DNA from: Bittarella massiliensis (ex Durand et al. 2017)
GTDB taxonomy: Bacteria; Bacillota; Clostridia; Oscillospirales; Ruminococcaceae
Length of the DNA stretch: 64,000 nucleotides
Direction of reading: 5' to 3'
Assembly (NCBI RefSeq): GCF_001486165.1
Contig: NZ_LN908975.1
Location: forward strand, 124,001-188,000
Shown here: piece after piece, positions 16,328 to 24,067 of the stretch
Layout of the letters: every line of letters starts with the position of its first letter
Position numbering within the stretch: position 1 is the stretch's first letter
The notes under the pieces: generated by a model
What the model was told of the DNA's origin: nothing
Databases searched by the model: none
What the model saw: the letters and a program-made list of their open reading frames with translations, nothing else
Position numbers and translations under genes: made by a program

Positions 16328-16705
16328 TTATGCAAAGATGATTTCTTTTTCCACAATCTCCTTTGCACACGCCCGTATGTTATTCATTCTCTGTGTCCAT
16401 TCCAAAGCGTTTTCCGCCTTTAACTGCTCCGTAATACCCTGCACCCGTTTCATCTGCTCTGTGAGCCTTTCCATGCGTTCCTGCGCCTGCCTGTCGATGT
16501 CAGCAAGGTAATTGTTCAGTCTGCCGCTTGTGAACAAGGTTATGTAGGTGGCTCGGCGGTATTCTTTCAGATACCGCAAGTGCCGCTGTCCCCACAAACC
16601 AATAGGCTGTTCTTTTTCGGCTGGTAAGATAAGACATGGGATATAATAATCTCCTTGCAGTTCATACCACAGACCATTTTTATCATCGTAAATGTACTTG
16701 TCCAT
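16328..16705 (-). CDS. tnpV: TnpV family transposon protein
   Basis: 125 residues matching TnpV, a protein of unknown role carried by Tn4451-like and related elements. Conserved parts are MDKYIYDDKNGLWYELQGDY near the start and GLWGQRHLRYLKEYRRATY in the middle. The C-terminal half is a likely coiled coil. The ATG at 16705 follows GGAGG at a proper distance. It marks the right end of the element, about 260 bases before the chromosomal G+C returns. Confidence 0.88.
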   Translation of the reverse strand: MDKYIYDDKNGLWYELQGDYYIPCLILPAEKEQPIGLWGQRHLRYLKEYRRATYITLFTSGRLNNYLADIDRQAQERMERLTEQMKRVQGITEQLKAENALEWTQRMNNIRACAKEIVEKEIIFA

Positions 16706-16791
16706 TGAAAAATCCTCCGTTATAATATATTCGCACATACATCACAGTTCTCCGATTGCCACACTTTGTTATATCTTGTTATGAGATTTTC

Positions 16792-16817
16792 TTGCCCTTG
16801 TATTTGCCCTTATGAGC
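16792..16817 (+). repeat. Terminal direct repeat, right copy
   Basis: TTGCCCTTG, spacer, TTGCCCTTATGAGC; counterpart of 9593-9618 with two base changes and the same orientation. Confidence 0.5.
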
Positions 16818-16961
16818 AATGAGGGAAAGAGTAAACTTGTGTGTAACCGTATAAAGAGATAAGGCAGACACATTGCGATAAATCCTTTATTTTCAAGGCT
16901 TTTGGAGGATTTTATTAAAACACTGTAACCTCTGTTGAGAGGTCATAATTTACTGATATTC

Positions 16962-16974
16962 AAATTCCCGTTTA
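16962..16974 (+). repeat. Candidate right attachment repeat
   Basis: AAATTCCCGTTTA, one base different from 9510-9522, at the return to high G+C. Confidence 0.4.
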
Positions 16975-17074
16975 TTTCTCGCTTCGCCTGCTGCCTGGCT
17001 CTAAAATTTCTTTATTCTCCCCGGCCCAGTCGGGGACTGTCGGCTGTCGTCTCGCAAAAGGACAGCAAGGGAGA

Positions 17075-17114
17075 AAGAGAGGGCGCTTCGCACAGCGGCG
17101 AAGCGCCCTCTCTT
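17075..17114. terminator. Terminator of the MerR/TipAS gene
   Basis: AAGAGAGGGCGCTTCGC (17075-17091) and its exact complement (17098-17114) around a six-base loop, 20 bases after the stop of the minus-strand gene. Confidence 0.85.
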
Positions 17115-17133
17115 ATTCTAGGCGATCCGGCAG

Positions 17134-17886
17134 TTACCGGGCCTTGGCGGCAATGCACCGGGCCACAAAGGCGGCGGTGCCTGCGCCGGCTTTGTCCATG
17201 CTCTCGGCAAAGCGGGGGTCGGCGGCGTACATCTCGCCCAGGCCGGCCAGTATCTCGTCGGTACAGGGGTAGTAGTGCGCGGTGATGAAGTCCTGCCAGC
17301 GCCGCACCGCGGCGGCGGCCTCTGGACTGTCGGGGGCGACGCCCTCTGCCATCAGCCGGGAGAAGGCGGCGAAAATCGCCTCCATCTCCCCTGCGAGGGC
17401 GGCCCAGTCGTCGGGGGTGTAGGCGGCGGTGCGCCGCTGGCTCTCCCGATAGGCGTCGGTGTCGCCCCAGCGGGCGTGTGCTTCCTCGCGATAGGCCTCT
17501 TTGGCCCGATCGATTTTGTCCATTGAAAATTCCTCCAAACTGGGGGAGGCATCCCCCTCCACCGCCCGGTCCAGCAGGGCGAGCAGCCCGTCCAGCCGCT
17601 GTCGCTTGAGCAGCAGCAGTTCCCGCTGGCGGCGCATGGCCTCCTTTCGGTCGTAGGCGGGGTGGTCCAGAATAGCGGCGATCTCGCCGAGGGGAAAGTC
17701 CAGTTCCCGCAAAAAGAGGATCTCCTGCAGCCGTTCCCGCTCGGCCTGTCCGTAGAGCCGGTAGCCCGCCTCGGTCTTTAGGCCGGGGCGCAGCAGGCCG
17801 ATGCGGTCGTAGTGGTGCAGGGTGCGCGCCGTGATTCCCGCCTGTCGGGCCACCTGGGCCACCGTCCACAGAGTTTCTCCCTCCAT
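17134..17886 (-). CDS. MerR-family regulator with TipAS drug-recognition domain
   Basis: 250 residues. The N-terminal MerR helix-turn-helix (LWTVAQVARQAGITARTLHHY) and dimer helix span about 1-115. The C-terminal TipAS-like domain (about 120-250) includes MDKIDRAKEAYREEAHARWGDTDAY and RFAESMDKAGAGTAAFV. In TipA and Mta this domain binds thiopeptides or other drugs and remodels the promoter. The gene's own promoter has the 19-base spacer used by MerR proteins, so autoregulation is likely. No obvious efflux gene is adjacent. Confidence 0.92.
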   Translation of the reverse strand: MEGETLWTVAQVARQAGITARTLHHYDRIGLLRPGLKTEAGYRLYGQAERERLQEILFLRELDFPLGEIAAILDHPAYDRKEAMRRQRELLLLKRQRLDGLLALLDRAVEGDASPSLEEFSMDKIDRAKEAYREEAHARWGDTDAYRESQRRTAAYTPDDWAALAGEMEAIFAAFSRLMAEGVAPDSPEAAAAVRRWQDFITAHYYPCTDEILAGLGEMYAADPRFAESMDKAGAGTAAFVARCIAAKAR

Positions 17887-17934
17887 CCTGTATCTGCCTC
17901 CTTGTCGCTGTTCTGTCTTGACCGGTCTGGCTTT

Positions 17935-17965
17935 AGCATACCCTATGACGTAGGGGCAAGGTCAA
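17935..17965 (-). promoter_or_regulatory. MerR-type promoter with 19-base spacer
   Basis: On the minus strand: -35 TTGACC (17960-17965), 19 bases, -10 TATGCT (17935-17940). The spacer contains the inverted repeat CCCTA/TAGGG centred between them, the usual MerR operator position. Confidence 0.75.
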
Positions 17966-18015
17966 GGGGGCGGCTAAAAAATTTTTCAAAACCATCCCTA
18001 TGGAGGCGGGGTGGA

Positions 18016-18045
18016 TTGCGCGGCGGTGGACAGCGGCGGTATAAT
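18016..18045 (+). promoter_or_regulatory. Promoter of the diguanylate cyclase gene
   Basis: -35 TTGCGC (18016-18021), 18 bases, -10 TATAAT (18040-18045), 58 bases before the start. Confidence 0.7.
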
Positions 18046-18103
18046 GGGTAAAACAAAGGGCTATCGGGCAAGCGCCCGAGAGAGGCGAAAGGGGGAGAGA
18101 CCG

Positions 18104-19249
18104 ATGAGGATCGACTGCAGCATCGCCCTGGACGTTCTGTCCATGACCAACCTCTCCATCCTGCTGTTTGGCCTGCGGGGGAGGGAGAGGGGCGACAGGG
18201 CAAACCGCGCTTACTTCCAGATCGTTTTGCTGGTGCTGGCCTTTTTGGCACTGGACGTGGCCTATCTGGCCCTCTACGGCCGCCCCTGGGCGCGCGTTGC
18301 CATCGCCGCAGTCAAAAGTGCCTACTTTGTGGTGAACGCCGCCATCGTCTGGACCTGGGCGCGCTTTGTGCTGCACACCCTCTTCCCCGGCGCGGCGGAC
18401 GGGCACTCTGCCCTCTACACCGCCCTCTTTGCCGCGGATGCGGCCATCGTCTTGGTCAACTGCTTTTGCGGGTGGATGTTCTCCATCTCGGAGGAGGGGA
18501 CCATCGTCATCGGCTATGCGGCGATGTGGACCTTCACCCTCCTCAACTACCTCTCCATCGCCGCGGTGATGCTGCTCCTTTACAGAAGCCGCAACTGGGT
18601 CAAGCGGGAGACCCTCCTCCCCTTCCTCCTCTTCCCCGTCCTCCCCCTCTGCGCGGAACTGGTGCAGATCGCCGTTCGGAGCGTCTCCCTCATCTGCACC
18701 TACGCCCTCTCCACCCTCATGCTCTACCAGGTCTCCCAGGGCAGTCTGATCTACACCGACGCCCTCACCGGCCTGGGCAACCGGCGACTGCTGGACGAAT
18801 ACCTGGGCCGCTGGTTTGACGGCGCCGGCTCGGGGAAGGTCTGTGGGGTGATGATCGACCTGGATGGGCTCAAGGCCATCAACGACACCTGCGGGCACCT
18901 GTGCGGCGACCAGATGCTGGTGCGGATGGCAGAGGTCATCCGCCGGAGCGAGCGCAAGGGGATGGTGGCCACCCGGTACGGGGGCGATGAGTTTGTCGTG
19001 GTCTGGCGGGACGGAGAGGAGCGGACAGAGGGGCTGCTCCGCCGGTTGGAACAGGCCCGGGCCGCCCTCAACAGCCAGCCCGGCGGGGGCGGGCAGCTCT
19101 CCTTTAGCACCGGCTCCCTCTGCTGTGAGAGGGAGGGGATGAGCGCAGGCGATTTTTTGCGGCGCTTGGACGAGGAGATGTACCGGGTCAAAAACGCCAA
19201 AAAGCAGGGGGTCGCCCCTCTCGAAGCCGATTTCCCCCGCCCCAATTGA
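18104..19249 (+). CDS. Membrane diguanylate cyclase (GGDEF domain)
   Basis: 381 residues. About six hydrophobic helices fill residues 10-215, followed by a GGDEF domain opening with TDALTGLGNRR and carrying the intact catalytic motif YGGDEF. It should make cyclic di-GMP at the inner membrane face. The RxxD product-inhibition site expected just before the motif is absent (the local sequence is RKGMVATRYGGDEF), so feedback control through that site is unlikely. The ATG at 18104 was chosen over an upstream in-frame start because of GGGGGAGAGACCG. No sensor domain besides the helices is evident. Confidence 0.92.
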   Translation: MRIDCSIALDVLSMTNLSILLFGLRGRERGDRANRAYFQIVLLVLAFLALDVAYLALYGRPWARVAIAAVKSAYFVVNAAIVWTWARFVLHTLFPGAADGHSALYTALFAADAAIVLVNCFCGWMFSISEEGTIVIGYAAMWTFTLLNYLSIAAVMLLLYRSRNWVKRETLLPFLLFPVLPLCAELVQIAVRSVSLICTYALSTLMLYQVSQGSLIYTDALTGLGNRRLLDEYLGRWFDGAGSGKVCGVMIDLDGLKAINDTCGHLCGDQMLVRMAEVIRRSERKGMVATRYGGDEFVVVWRDGEERTEGLLRRLEQARAALNSQPGGGGQLSFSTGSLCCEREGMSAGDFLRRLDEEMYRVKNAKKQGVAPLEADFPRPN

Positions 19250-19257
19250 AGGAAGAG

Positions 19258-19290
19258 AAAAAAGAGTGCCGGATACCGGCACTCTTTTTT
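19258..19290. terminator. Bidirectional terminator between GGDEF gene and aspS
   Basis: AAAAAAGAGTGCCGG, ATA loop, CCGGCACTCTTTTTT; serves both converging genes. Confidence 0.9.
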
Positions 19291-19306
19291 GATGGGCAGG
19301 GGGAAT

Positions 19307-21091
19307 CTATTCGGGCTGCACCAGGGCGATGGAGAGCTCCTCCAACTGGCTGGGGTCCACCACGTCGGGGGCGCCGCTCATCAGCTCGCTGGCATTTTGC
19401 ACCTTGGGGAAGGCGATGACGTCGCGGATGGAGGACTTGCCCAGCATCAGCATCACCAGCCGGTCGAGGCCGTAGGCCATGCCGCCGTGGGGGGGAACGC
19501 CGTAGGAGAAGGCGTCGATGAGGAAGCCGAAGCGGCGGTGCGCCTCCTCCGCGGTGAAGCCCAGGGCCGCAAACATCCGGTCCTGCAGTGCGGGGTCGGA
19601 GATGCGGATGGAGCCGCCGCCCACCTCGCAGCCGTTGAGCACCATGTCGTAGGCGCGGGCCCGGGCGTGGGCGGGGTCGCTCTCGATCTTGTCCACGTCC
19701 TCCAGAGCGGGGGCGGTGAAGGGGTGGTGTTTGGCCACATAGCGGTCCTCCTCCTCGCTGTACTCGAAGAGGGGGAAGTCGGTGACCCAGAGGAAGTCAA
19801 AGCGATTGGGGTCGATGAGGCCGTGTTTCTCGGCCAGTTCGCAGCGCAGGGCGCCCAGGGCGGTCTGCACCGTCTCCTCGCTCTGGTCGGCCACCACCAG
19901 CAGCACGTCCCCGGGCTGCAGATCGGCCGCCTGGCGGACAGCCGCCACCTCCTCCTCGGTGAGGAACTTCTCAAAGCTGGAACTGGCGGTGCCGTCCTCC
20001 CCCAGCCGGGTGAAGGCGAGGCCCTTGGCCCGGTAGGTCTTGACAAAGTCGGTCAGCTTGTCGATCTGCTTGCGGCTCAGCTCGCCGTAGAGGCCCTTGG
20101 CGTTGATGGCCATCACCCGGCCGCCGGCCTCCAGCGCGCCGGAGAAGACCTTGAAGGTGCAGTCCTTCAGCGCCCCGCCCAAATCGCACAGCTCCATCCC
20201 AAAGCGGGTGTCGGGCTTGTCGCTGCCAAAGCGCTCCATGGCCTCGCGGTAGGGCATCCGCAGGAAGGGGGTCGGGATGTCCCGGCCCAGGATCTCCTGA
20301 AAGACGTACTTCATAAAGCCCTCGTTGACCGACATGACGTCGTCCTCCTCGACAAAGGACATCTCCAAATCGATCTGGGTGAACTCGGGCTGCCGGTCGG
20401 CCCGCAGGTCCTCATCCCGGAAGCACTTGACCACCTGCATGTAGCGGTCAAAGCCCGAGAGCATCAGTAGCTGTTTGTACATCTGGGGGGACTGGGGCAG
20501 GGCGTAAAAGGCGCCGGGGTGCACCCGGCTGGGCACCAGGTAGTCCCGCGCCCCCTCGGGGGTGGACTTGATGAGCATGGGGGTCTCGATCTCCAAAAAG
20601 TCGTTGCGGTCAAAGTAGTCCCGCGCGGCCTTGACGATCTTGTGGCGGGCCAGCAGGGGGGCCATCACCTCGGGGCGGCGCAGGTCCAGGTAGCGGTAGC
20701 GCAGCCGCACCTCGTCCTTGACGTTGATGGAGTCGTTGATTTCAAAGGGCGGGGTCTTGGCTTTGGCCAGCACCCGCAACTCGGTGACGTAGATCTCGAT
20801 GTCGCCGTTTTTCAGGTCGGGGTTCTTGCTCTCCCGCTCCCGCACGGTGCCGGTGACGGCCAGCACAAATTCCGCCCGGGCGGAGAAGGCCTTTTCAAAG
20901 ATGCCGCGGTCGGTGCCGTCGTCAAAGGCCAACTGGACAATGCCGGTGCGGTCGCGCAGGTCGATAAAGATCAGGTTGCCCAGGTCCCGCTGTTTCTGCA
21001 CCCAGCCGCAGACACTCGCCTGCTGGCCGATCTGGGCGGCGGTGACTTCGCCGCAGTAACTGGTCCTCTTAAAGCCGTGAATGGTCTCCAT
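19307..21091 (-). CDS. aspS: Aspartyl-tRNA synthetase
   Basis: 594 residues, the length of bacterial AspRS. An N-terminal OB-fold anticodon domain (residues 1-110) is followed by the class II core with the inserted GAD domain. Visible motifs include FRDEDLRADRQPEFTQID (motif 2) and GMAYGLDRLVMLMLG (motif 3). It charges tRNA-Asp; whether it also charges tRNA-Asn cannot be told. The start is the ATG at 21091, with AGGAGG nearby. It follows hisS by 12 bases, so both are under the T-box at 22420-22682. Confidence 0.96.
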   Translation of the reverse strand: METIHGFKRTSYCGEVTAAQIGQQASVCGWVQKQRDLGNLIFIDLRDRTGIVQLAFDDGTDRGIFEKAFSARAEFVLAVTGTVRERESKNPDLKNGDIEIYVTELRVLAKAKTPPFEINDSINVKDEVRLRYRYLDLRRPEVMAPLLARHKIVKAARDYFDRNDFLEIETPMLIKSTPEGARDYLVPSRVHPGAFYALPQSPQMYKQLLMLSGFDRYMQVVKCFRDEDLRADRQPEFTQIDLEMSFVEEDDVMSVNEGFMKYVFQEILGRDIPTPFLRMPYREAMERFGSDKPDTRFGMELCDLGGALKDCTFKVFSGALEAGGRVMAINAKGLYGELSRKQIDKLTDFVKTYRAKGLAFTRLGEDGTASSSFEKFLTEEEVAAVRQAADLQPGDVLLVVADQSEETVQTALGALRCELAEKHGLIDPNRFDFLWVTDFPLFEYSEEEDRYVAKHHPFTAPALEDVDKIESDPAHARARAYDMVLNGCEVGGGSIRISDPALQDRMFAALGFTAEEAHRRFGFLIDAFSYGVPPHGGMAYGLDRLVMLMLGKSSIRDVIAFPKVQNASELMSGAPDVVDPSQLEELSIALVQPE

Positions 21092-21103
21092 CAGCAATTC
21101 CTC

Positions 21104-22369
21104 CTATTTTTCACACAGCAGGGCGGGCAGGGCCTCCAGGGTGGTCTCCTCCACCTGGCCGTCGTCCATCCGCTTCAGTTTGATCTGCCCGGTCTTGACC
21201 TCGTCGTCCCCCAACACCACCGTGTAGCGGGCGCCCAGCTTGTCGGCGTACTTCATCTGCGCCTTCAAGCTGCGGCCCTGCACGTCGCTCTCGGCGTGCA
21301 GCCCGGCCCGGCGCAGCCGCAGGGCCAGTTTCTGCGCCTCCACCGAGGCGCCCTGGCCGATGGAGGCCAGGAAGATGTCACAGGCGGGGGGCTCACCCAG
21401 GGAGGCGCCGTCGTTTTCCATCACCGCCAGCAGCCGCTGCAGCCCCACCGCAAAGCCGATGGCCGGGGTGGAGGGGCCGCCCAGGGTCTCCAGCAGGCCG
21501 TCGTAGCGACCGCCGCCGCAGACGGTGCCCTGGGCGCCGATGGAGGTGGAGACAAACTCAAAGACCGTCTTGGTGTAGTAGTCCAGCCCGCGGACGATCT
21601 GGGGGTTGACGGTGAAGGGGATGTCCATGGCCGTCAGCCGCTCCTTGAGGGAGGCGAAGTGGTCGGCGCACTCGTCGCAGAGGTTGTCGATCCCCAGCGG
21701 CGCGCCCTTGGCCACCTCTTTGCAGCTGTCGTTTTTGCAGTCGAGGATGCGCAGGGGGTTTTTCTCCAGCCGCTCCCGGCAGGTGGGACAGAGGGAGTCG
21801 ATGTGCTGGGCGAAATAGGCCCGCAGTTTTTCGTGGTAGGCGGGCCGGCAGTTGGGGCAGCCGATGGAGTTGAGCTCCAGGGCGATGTCGGAGATGCCCA
21901 GGGTGGTGAAGATGTCGGCCACCAGGGCGATCACCTCGGCGTCCACCGCCGGGTCCTGGCTGCCGAACACCTCGGCCCCGAACTGGCGGAACTCGCGGAA
22001 GCGGCCCGCCTGGGGTTTTTCGTAGCGAAAACAGTTGATGAGATAGTTCAGCTTCAGGGGGAGGGGGTTGTTGAGCAGGCCGTGTTCCAGCACGCAGCGG
22101 GCGACCCCGGCGGTCCCCTCCGGCCGCAGGGTGATGGAGCGGCTCCCCTTGTCCTGAAAGGTGTACATCTCCTTTTGCACGATGTCGGTGGTGTCGCCCA
22201 CCCCCCGGTCGAAGAGGCCGGTGTGCTCAAAGGTGGGGGTGCGCACTTCCGAGAAGCCGTAGCGGCGGGCCAGGTCCATCAGCTTGCCCTCGATGAAGTG
22301 CCACTTGTAACTCTCCTGTGGCAGCACGTCCTGGGTGCCGCGGGGGGCGGTGGTGATCAGTTTTGCCAT
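21104..22369 (-). CDS. hisS: Histidyl-tRNA synthetase
   Basis: 421 residues. Class II synthetase with motif 1 around VRTPTFEHTGLF, motif 2 FRYEKPQAGRFREFRQFG, and the histidine-binding GGGRYDGL. A C-terminal anticodon-binding domain begins near residue 325. It is the first gene of the hisS-aspS pair, a common Firmicute arrangement. Expression is gated by a T-box leader directly upstream. Confidence 0.96.
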   Translation of the reverse strand: MAKLITTAPRGTQDVLPQESYKWHFIEGKLMDLARRYGFSEVRTPTFEHTGLFDRGVGDTTDIVQKEMYTFQDKGSRSITLRPEGTAGVARCVLEHGLLNNPLPLKLNYLINCFRYEKPQAGRFREFRQFGAEVFGSQDPAVDAEVIALVADIFTTLGISDIALELNSIGCPNCRPAYHEKLRAYFAQHIDSLCPTCRERLEKNPLRILDCKNDSCKEVAKGAPLGIDNLCDECADHFASLKERLTAMDIPFTVNPQIVRGLDYYTKTVFEFVSTSIGAQGTVCGGGRYDGLLETLGGPSTPAIGFAVGLQRLLAVMENDGASLGEPPACDIFLASIGQGASVEAQKLALRLRRAGLHAESDVQGRSLKAQMKYADKLGARYTVVLGDDEVKTGQIKLKRMDDGQVEETTLEALPALLCEK

Positions 22370-22419
22370 GTTGGTTTCCTTCCTTTCTCACGGGCGGTTT
22401 GATGGGGCGGACGAAACAT

Positions 22420-22682
22420 AAAAAGAACCCCATCCCCAAAGGGACGAGGTTCGTACTCGCGGTGCCACCCTTGTTGGAGGGGGTACTCTCTGCGCCCTCT
22501 CCCACTCGAGACCCGGTAACGGGGGTCAAGCGGGACCCCCTCTCGCCGCAGGCGATTGCGGGGGACCGGCTCCCAGGACGTCGTTCAGCGCGGCGGCCCG
22601 GTCCCCCTTGCAGCCGGTGGAGGGACTCTCTCGGCGGGCGTGATCGCGCCTACTGCTCCTGTTCGCAGCCATTTTTCTGTCG
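22420..22682 (-). promoter_or_regulatory. T-box riboswitch leader of hisS-aspS
   Basis: On the minus strand the antiterminator core AAGGGTGGCACCGCGAG lies at 22456-22472. It is followed by a terminator hairpin (22425-22453: GAACCTCGTCCC with GGGATGGGGTTC) and a T-run. Upstream are a Stem I with AGTA, GAGAGAG and GGCTG elements. The most likely specifier is GAC (22580-22582, within GAACGAC), an aspartate codon. Uncharged tRNA would favour readthrough into the operon. Confidence 0.92.
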
Positions 22683-22688
22683 GTTTTC

Positions 22689-22717
22689 AGTATAATCCAA
22701 ACCCCGCAAAAGCACAA
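22689..22717 (-). promoter_or_regulatory. Promoter of the hisS-aspS operon
   Basis: On the minus strand: -35 TTGTGC (22712-22717), 17 bases, -10 TATACT (22689-22694), just before the T-box leader. Confidence 0.75.
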
Positions 22718-22758
22718 GGCCCCGGGGCAAAAAAAGCGGTTTCTTGCCGGGGAAAGGC

Positions 22759-23160
22759 CTATTTGGGGTTGACGATGTTGCGCCAGTCCAGGTCGCCCCG
22801 GTCCAGGCCGTGGATCAGCACCTCGGCGGTGGCCATGTTGGTGGCGACCGGGATGTTGTGCACGTCGCAGAGCCGGAAGAGGTTGTCGTCCCCTTCCCTA
22901 TTTTTGCGCTGGGTGATGGAGTCGCGGAAGAACAGCACCAGGTCGATCTCGTTGGAGGCGACCAGCGCTGCGATTTGCTGCTGGCCCCCCTGGGCCCCGG
23001 CCAGATACTTCTGGATGGGCAGGCCGGTGGCCTCTGCCACCAGGCGGCCGGTGGTGCCGGTGGCACAGATGTCGTGGCGGCTCAAGATCCCGCAGTAGGC
23101 GATACAGAACTGAACCATCAGTTCTTTTTTGGAGTCGTTTGCGATGAGCGCTATGTTCAA
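22759..23160 (-). CDS. mgsA: Methylglyoxal synthase family protein with altered active site
   Basis: 133 residues, full length for MgsA, which turns dihydroxyacetone phosphate into methylglyoxal. Family marks include ALIANDSKKELMV, CATGTTGRLV, FFRDSI and LCDVHNIPVATNMATAEVLIHGLDRGDLDW. However, the usual GGDQQ reads GGQQQ here, so the catalytic Asp (Asp71 in E. coli) is Gln, and the common DPL is DSI. Activity is therefore uncertain. It is the second gene after minD, the normal place for mgsA in the Clostridia mre cluster. Confidence 0.85.
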   Translation of the reverse strand: MNIALIANDSKKELMVQFCIAYCGILSRHDICATGTTGRLVAEATGLPIQKYLAGAQGGQQQIAALVASNEIDLVLFFRDSITQRKNREGDDNLFRLCDVHNIPVATNMATAEVLIHGLDRGDLDWRNIVNPK

Positions 23161-23186
23161 AGTAGACCCTCCCGTCTATTTATTCT

Positions 23187-23918
23187 CTACTGTACTGCCA
23201 GGGGGACCTGCTCCCCCTCCAACCGCCTGGCGATGTTCGCAAAGGCGGTGGCGGCCTCCCCCTCCGGCAGGGCGCGGCCAGACACGGCCGCCAGGTGCAG
23301 GGCGGTGCTCTCGGGCAACACCCCCAACAGCCGGGCCCCCACGGTGTCGATGATCTCGTCCAGGTCGGAGATGGGGCCCCGCGCCACGGCCTTGGCGTCC
23401 ACCCGGTTGATGATGAGGCGGCGGCGGGTGATGCCGGCCTCCGCCAGCAGGTCGCAGACCACACCCCCGTCCCGCGCGGAAATGGGGTCGGGGGTGGCGA
23501 CGATCAGCGCCGAGCGGGCGGCGGTACAGCCCACCTTGAAGCCGTAGCCGATGCCTGCGGGCGCGTCCAAAAAGGTGTAGTCGTAAAACCGGTCCAGCCC
23601 CTGGCAGAGCCAGGCCAGCCGGTGGGGCTCGATGCGGTCCTCCGGGGAGAAGGGGGCGCAGAGAAGCTGCAGGTTTTTGCAGAGGGGGGAGGAGACGATG
23701 GCCTCGCTCGGCTTGACCCGGCCGGCCGTCACGTCCCCCAGGTGGTAGACCGTCTGCTCGGAGATGCCGGCGATCACGTCCAAAGAGCGCAGGCCGGTGT
23801 CCAGCTCGATGATGAGGACCTTTCGCCCCCGCAGGGCGAGGGTCAGCCCGGTGTAAAACGAGACGGTGGATTTCCCCACCCCGCCCTTGCCGGAGGTGAC
23901 CAGCATCAGTTCTCCCAT
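23187..23918 (-). CDS. minD: MinD-like septum-site ATPase
   Basis: 243 residues of the MinD/ParA ATPase family. The deviant Walker A is GKGGVGKST (residues 10-18, both Lys present), and switch regions include IIELDTGLRSLDVIAG and TFLDAPAGIGYGF. MinD normally recruits MinC to block division at the poles, but no minC or minE is present between mrdA and mgsA. The C-terminus (NIARRLEGEQVPLAVQ) does not show the typical amphipathic membrane helix. It has its own promoter and is followed by mgsA. Confidence 0.88.
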   Translation of the reverse strand: MGELMLVTSGKGGVGKSTVSFYTGLTLALRGRKVLIIELDTGLRSLDVIAGISEQTVYHLGDVTAGRVKPSEAIVSSPLCKNLQLLCAPFSPEDRIEPHRLAWLCQGLDRFYDYTFLDAPAGIGYGFKVGCTAARSALIVATPDPISARDGGVVCDLLAEAGITRRRLIINRVDAKAVARGPISDLDEIIDTVGARLLGVLPESTALHLAAVSGRALPEGEAATAFANIARRLEGEQVPLAVQ

Positions 23919-23987
23919 CGCTTCCCTGTCCTTTTTGCCATAAAATTATAGTTTTTGCCCAATTTTTTCAAGAAAAGCCCTATTAGC

Positions 23988-24017
23988 ATTGTAGCATAGC
24001 GAAATTGGTTCCGTCAA
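23988..24017 (-). promoter_or_regulatory. Promoter of minD-mgsA
   Basis: On the minus strand: -35 TTGACG (24012-24017), 18 bases, -10 TACAAT (23988-23993). It separates minD-mgsA from the upstream mre operon. Confidence 0.8.
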
Positions 24018-24036
24018 ATTTTTCTGCGCTCCCCCT

Positions 24037-24065
24037 AAAAAAGGGGACCGCCTGCCGGGCTCCCC
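24037..24065 (-). terminator. Terminator after mrdA
   Basis: Minus strand: a GGGGA...TCCCC hairpin (24043-24065) with an interrupted stem, followed by six T (24037-24042), starting just after the mrdA stop. Confidence 0.6.
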
Positions 24066-24067
24066 GG

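Larger units (their letters stand above)
9510..16974. mobile_element. Integrative mobilizable element carrying an arsenic resistance operon
   Basis: A block of clearly lower G+C between high-GC chromosomal flanks. It holds a tyrosine integrase at the left end, an XRE repressor, an excisionase-like protein, a MobA/MobL relaxase, an ars operon and TnpV at the right end. No type IV secretion genes are present, so it would need a helper for transfer. The limits given are the near-identical 13-mers AAATTCCC[A/G]TTTA at 9510-9522 and 16962-16974. They are my best candidates for the junctions and are not proven. The content resembles Tn916/Tn1549-related and IME modules of Firmicutes. Confidence 0.8.

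Noticed and set aside
9510-16974. A CRISPR array or defence island in the low-GC segment
   Set aside because: No regularly spaced repeats, cas genes or known defence genes are present; the genes fit a mobilizable element with ars cargo.
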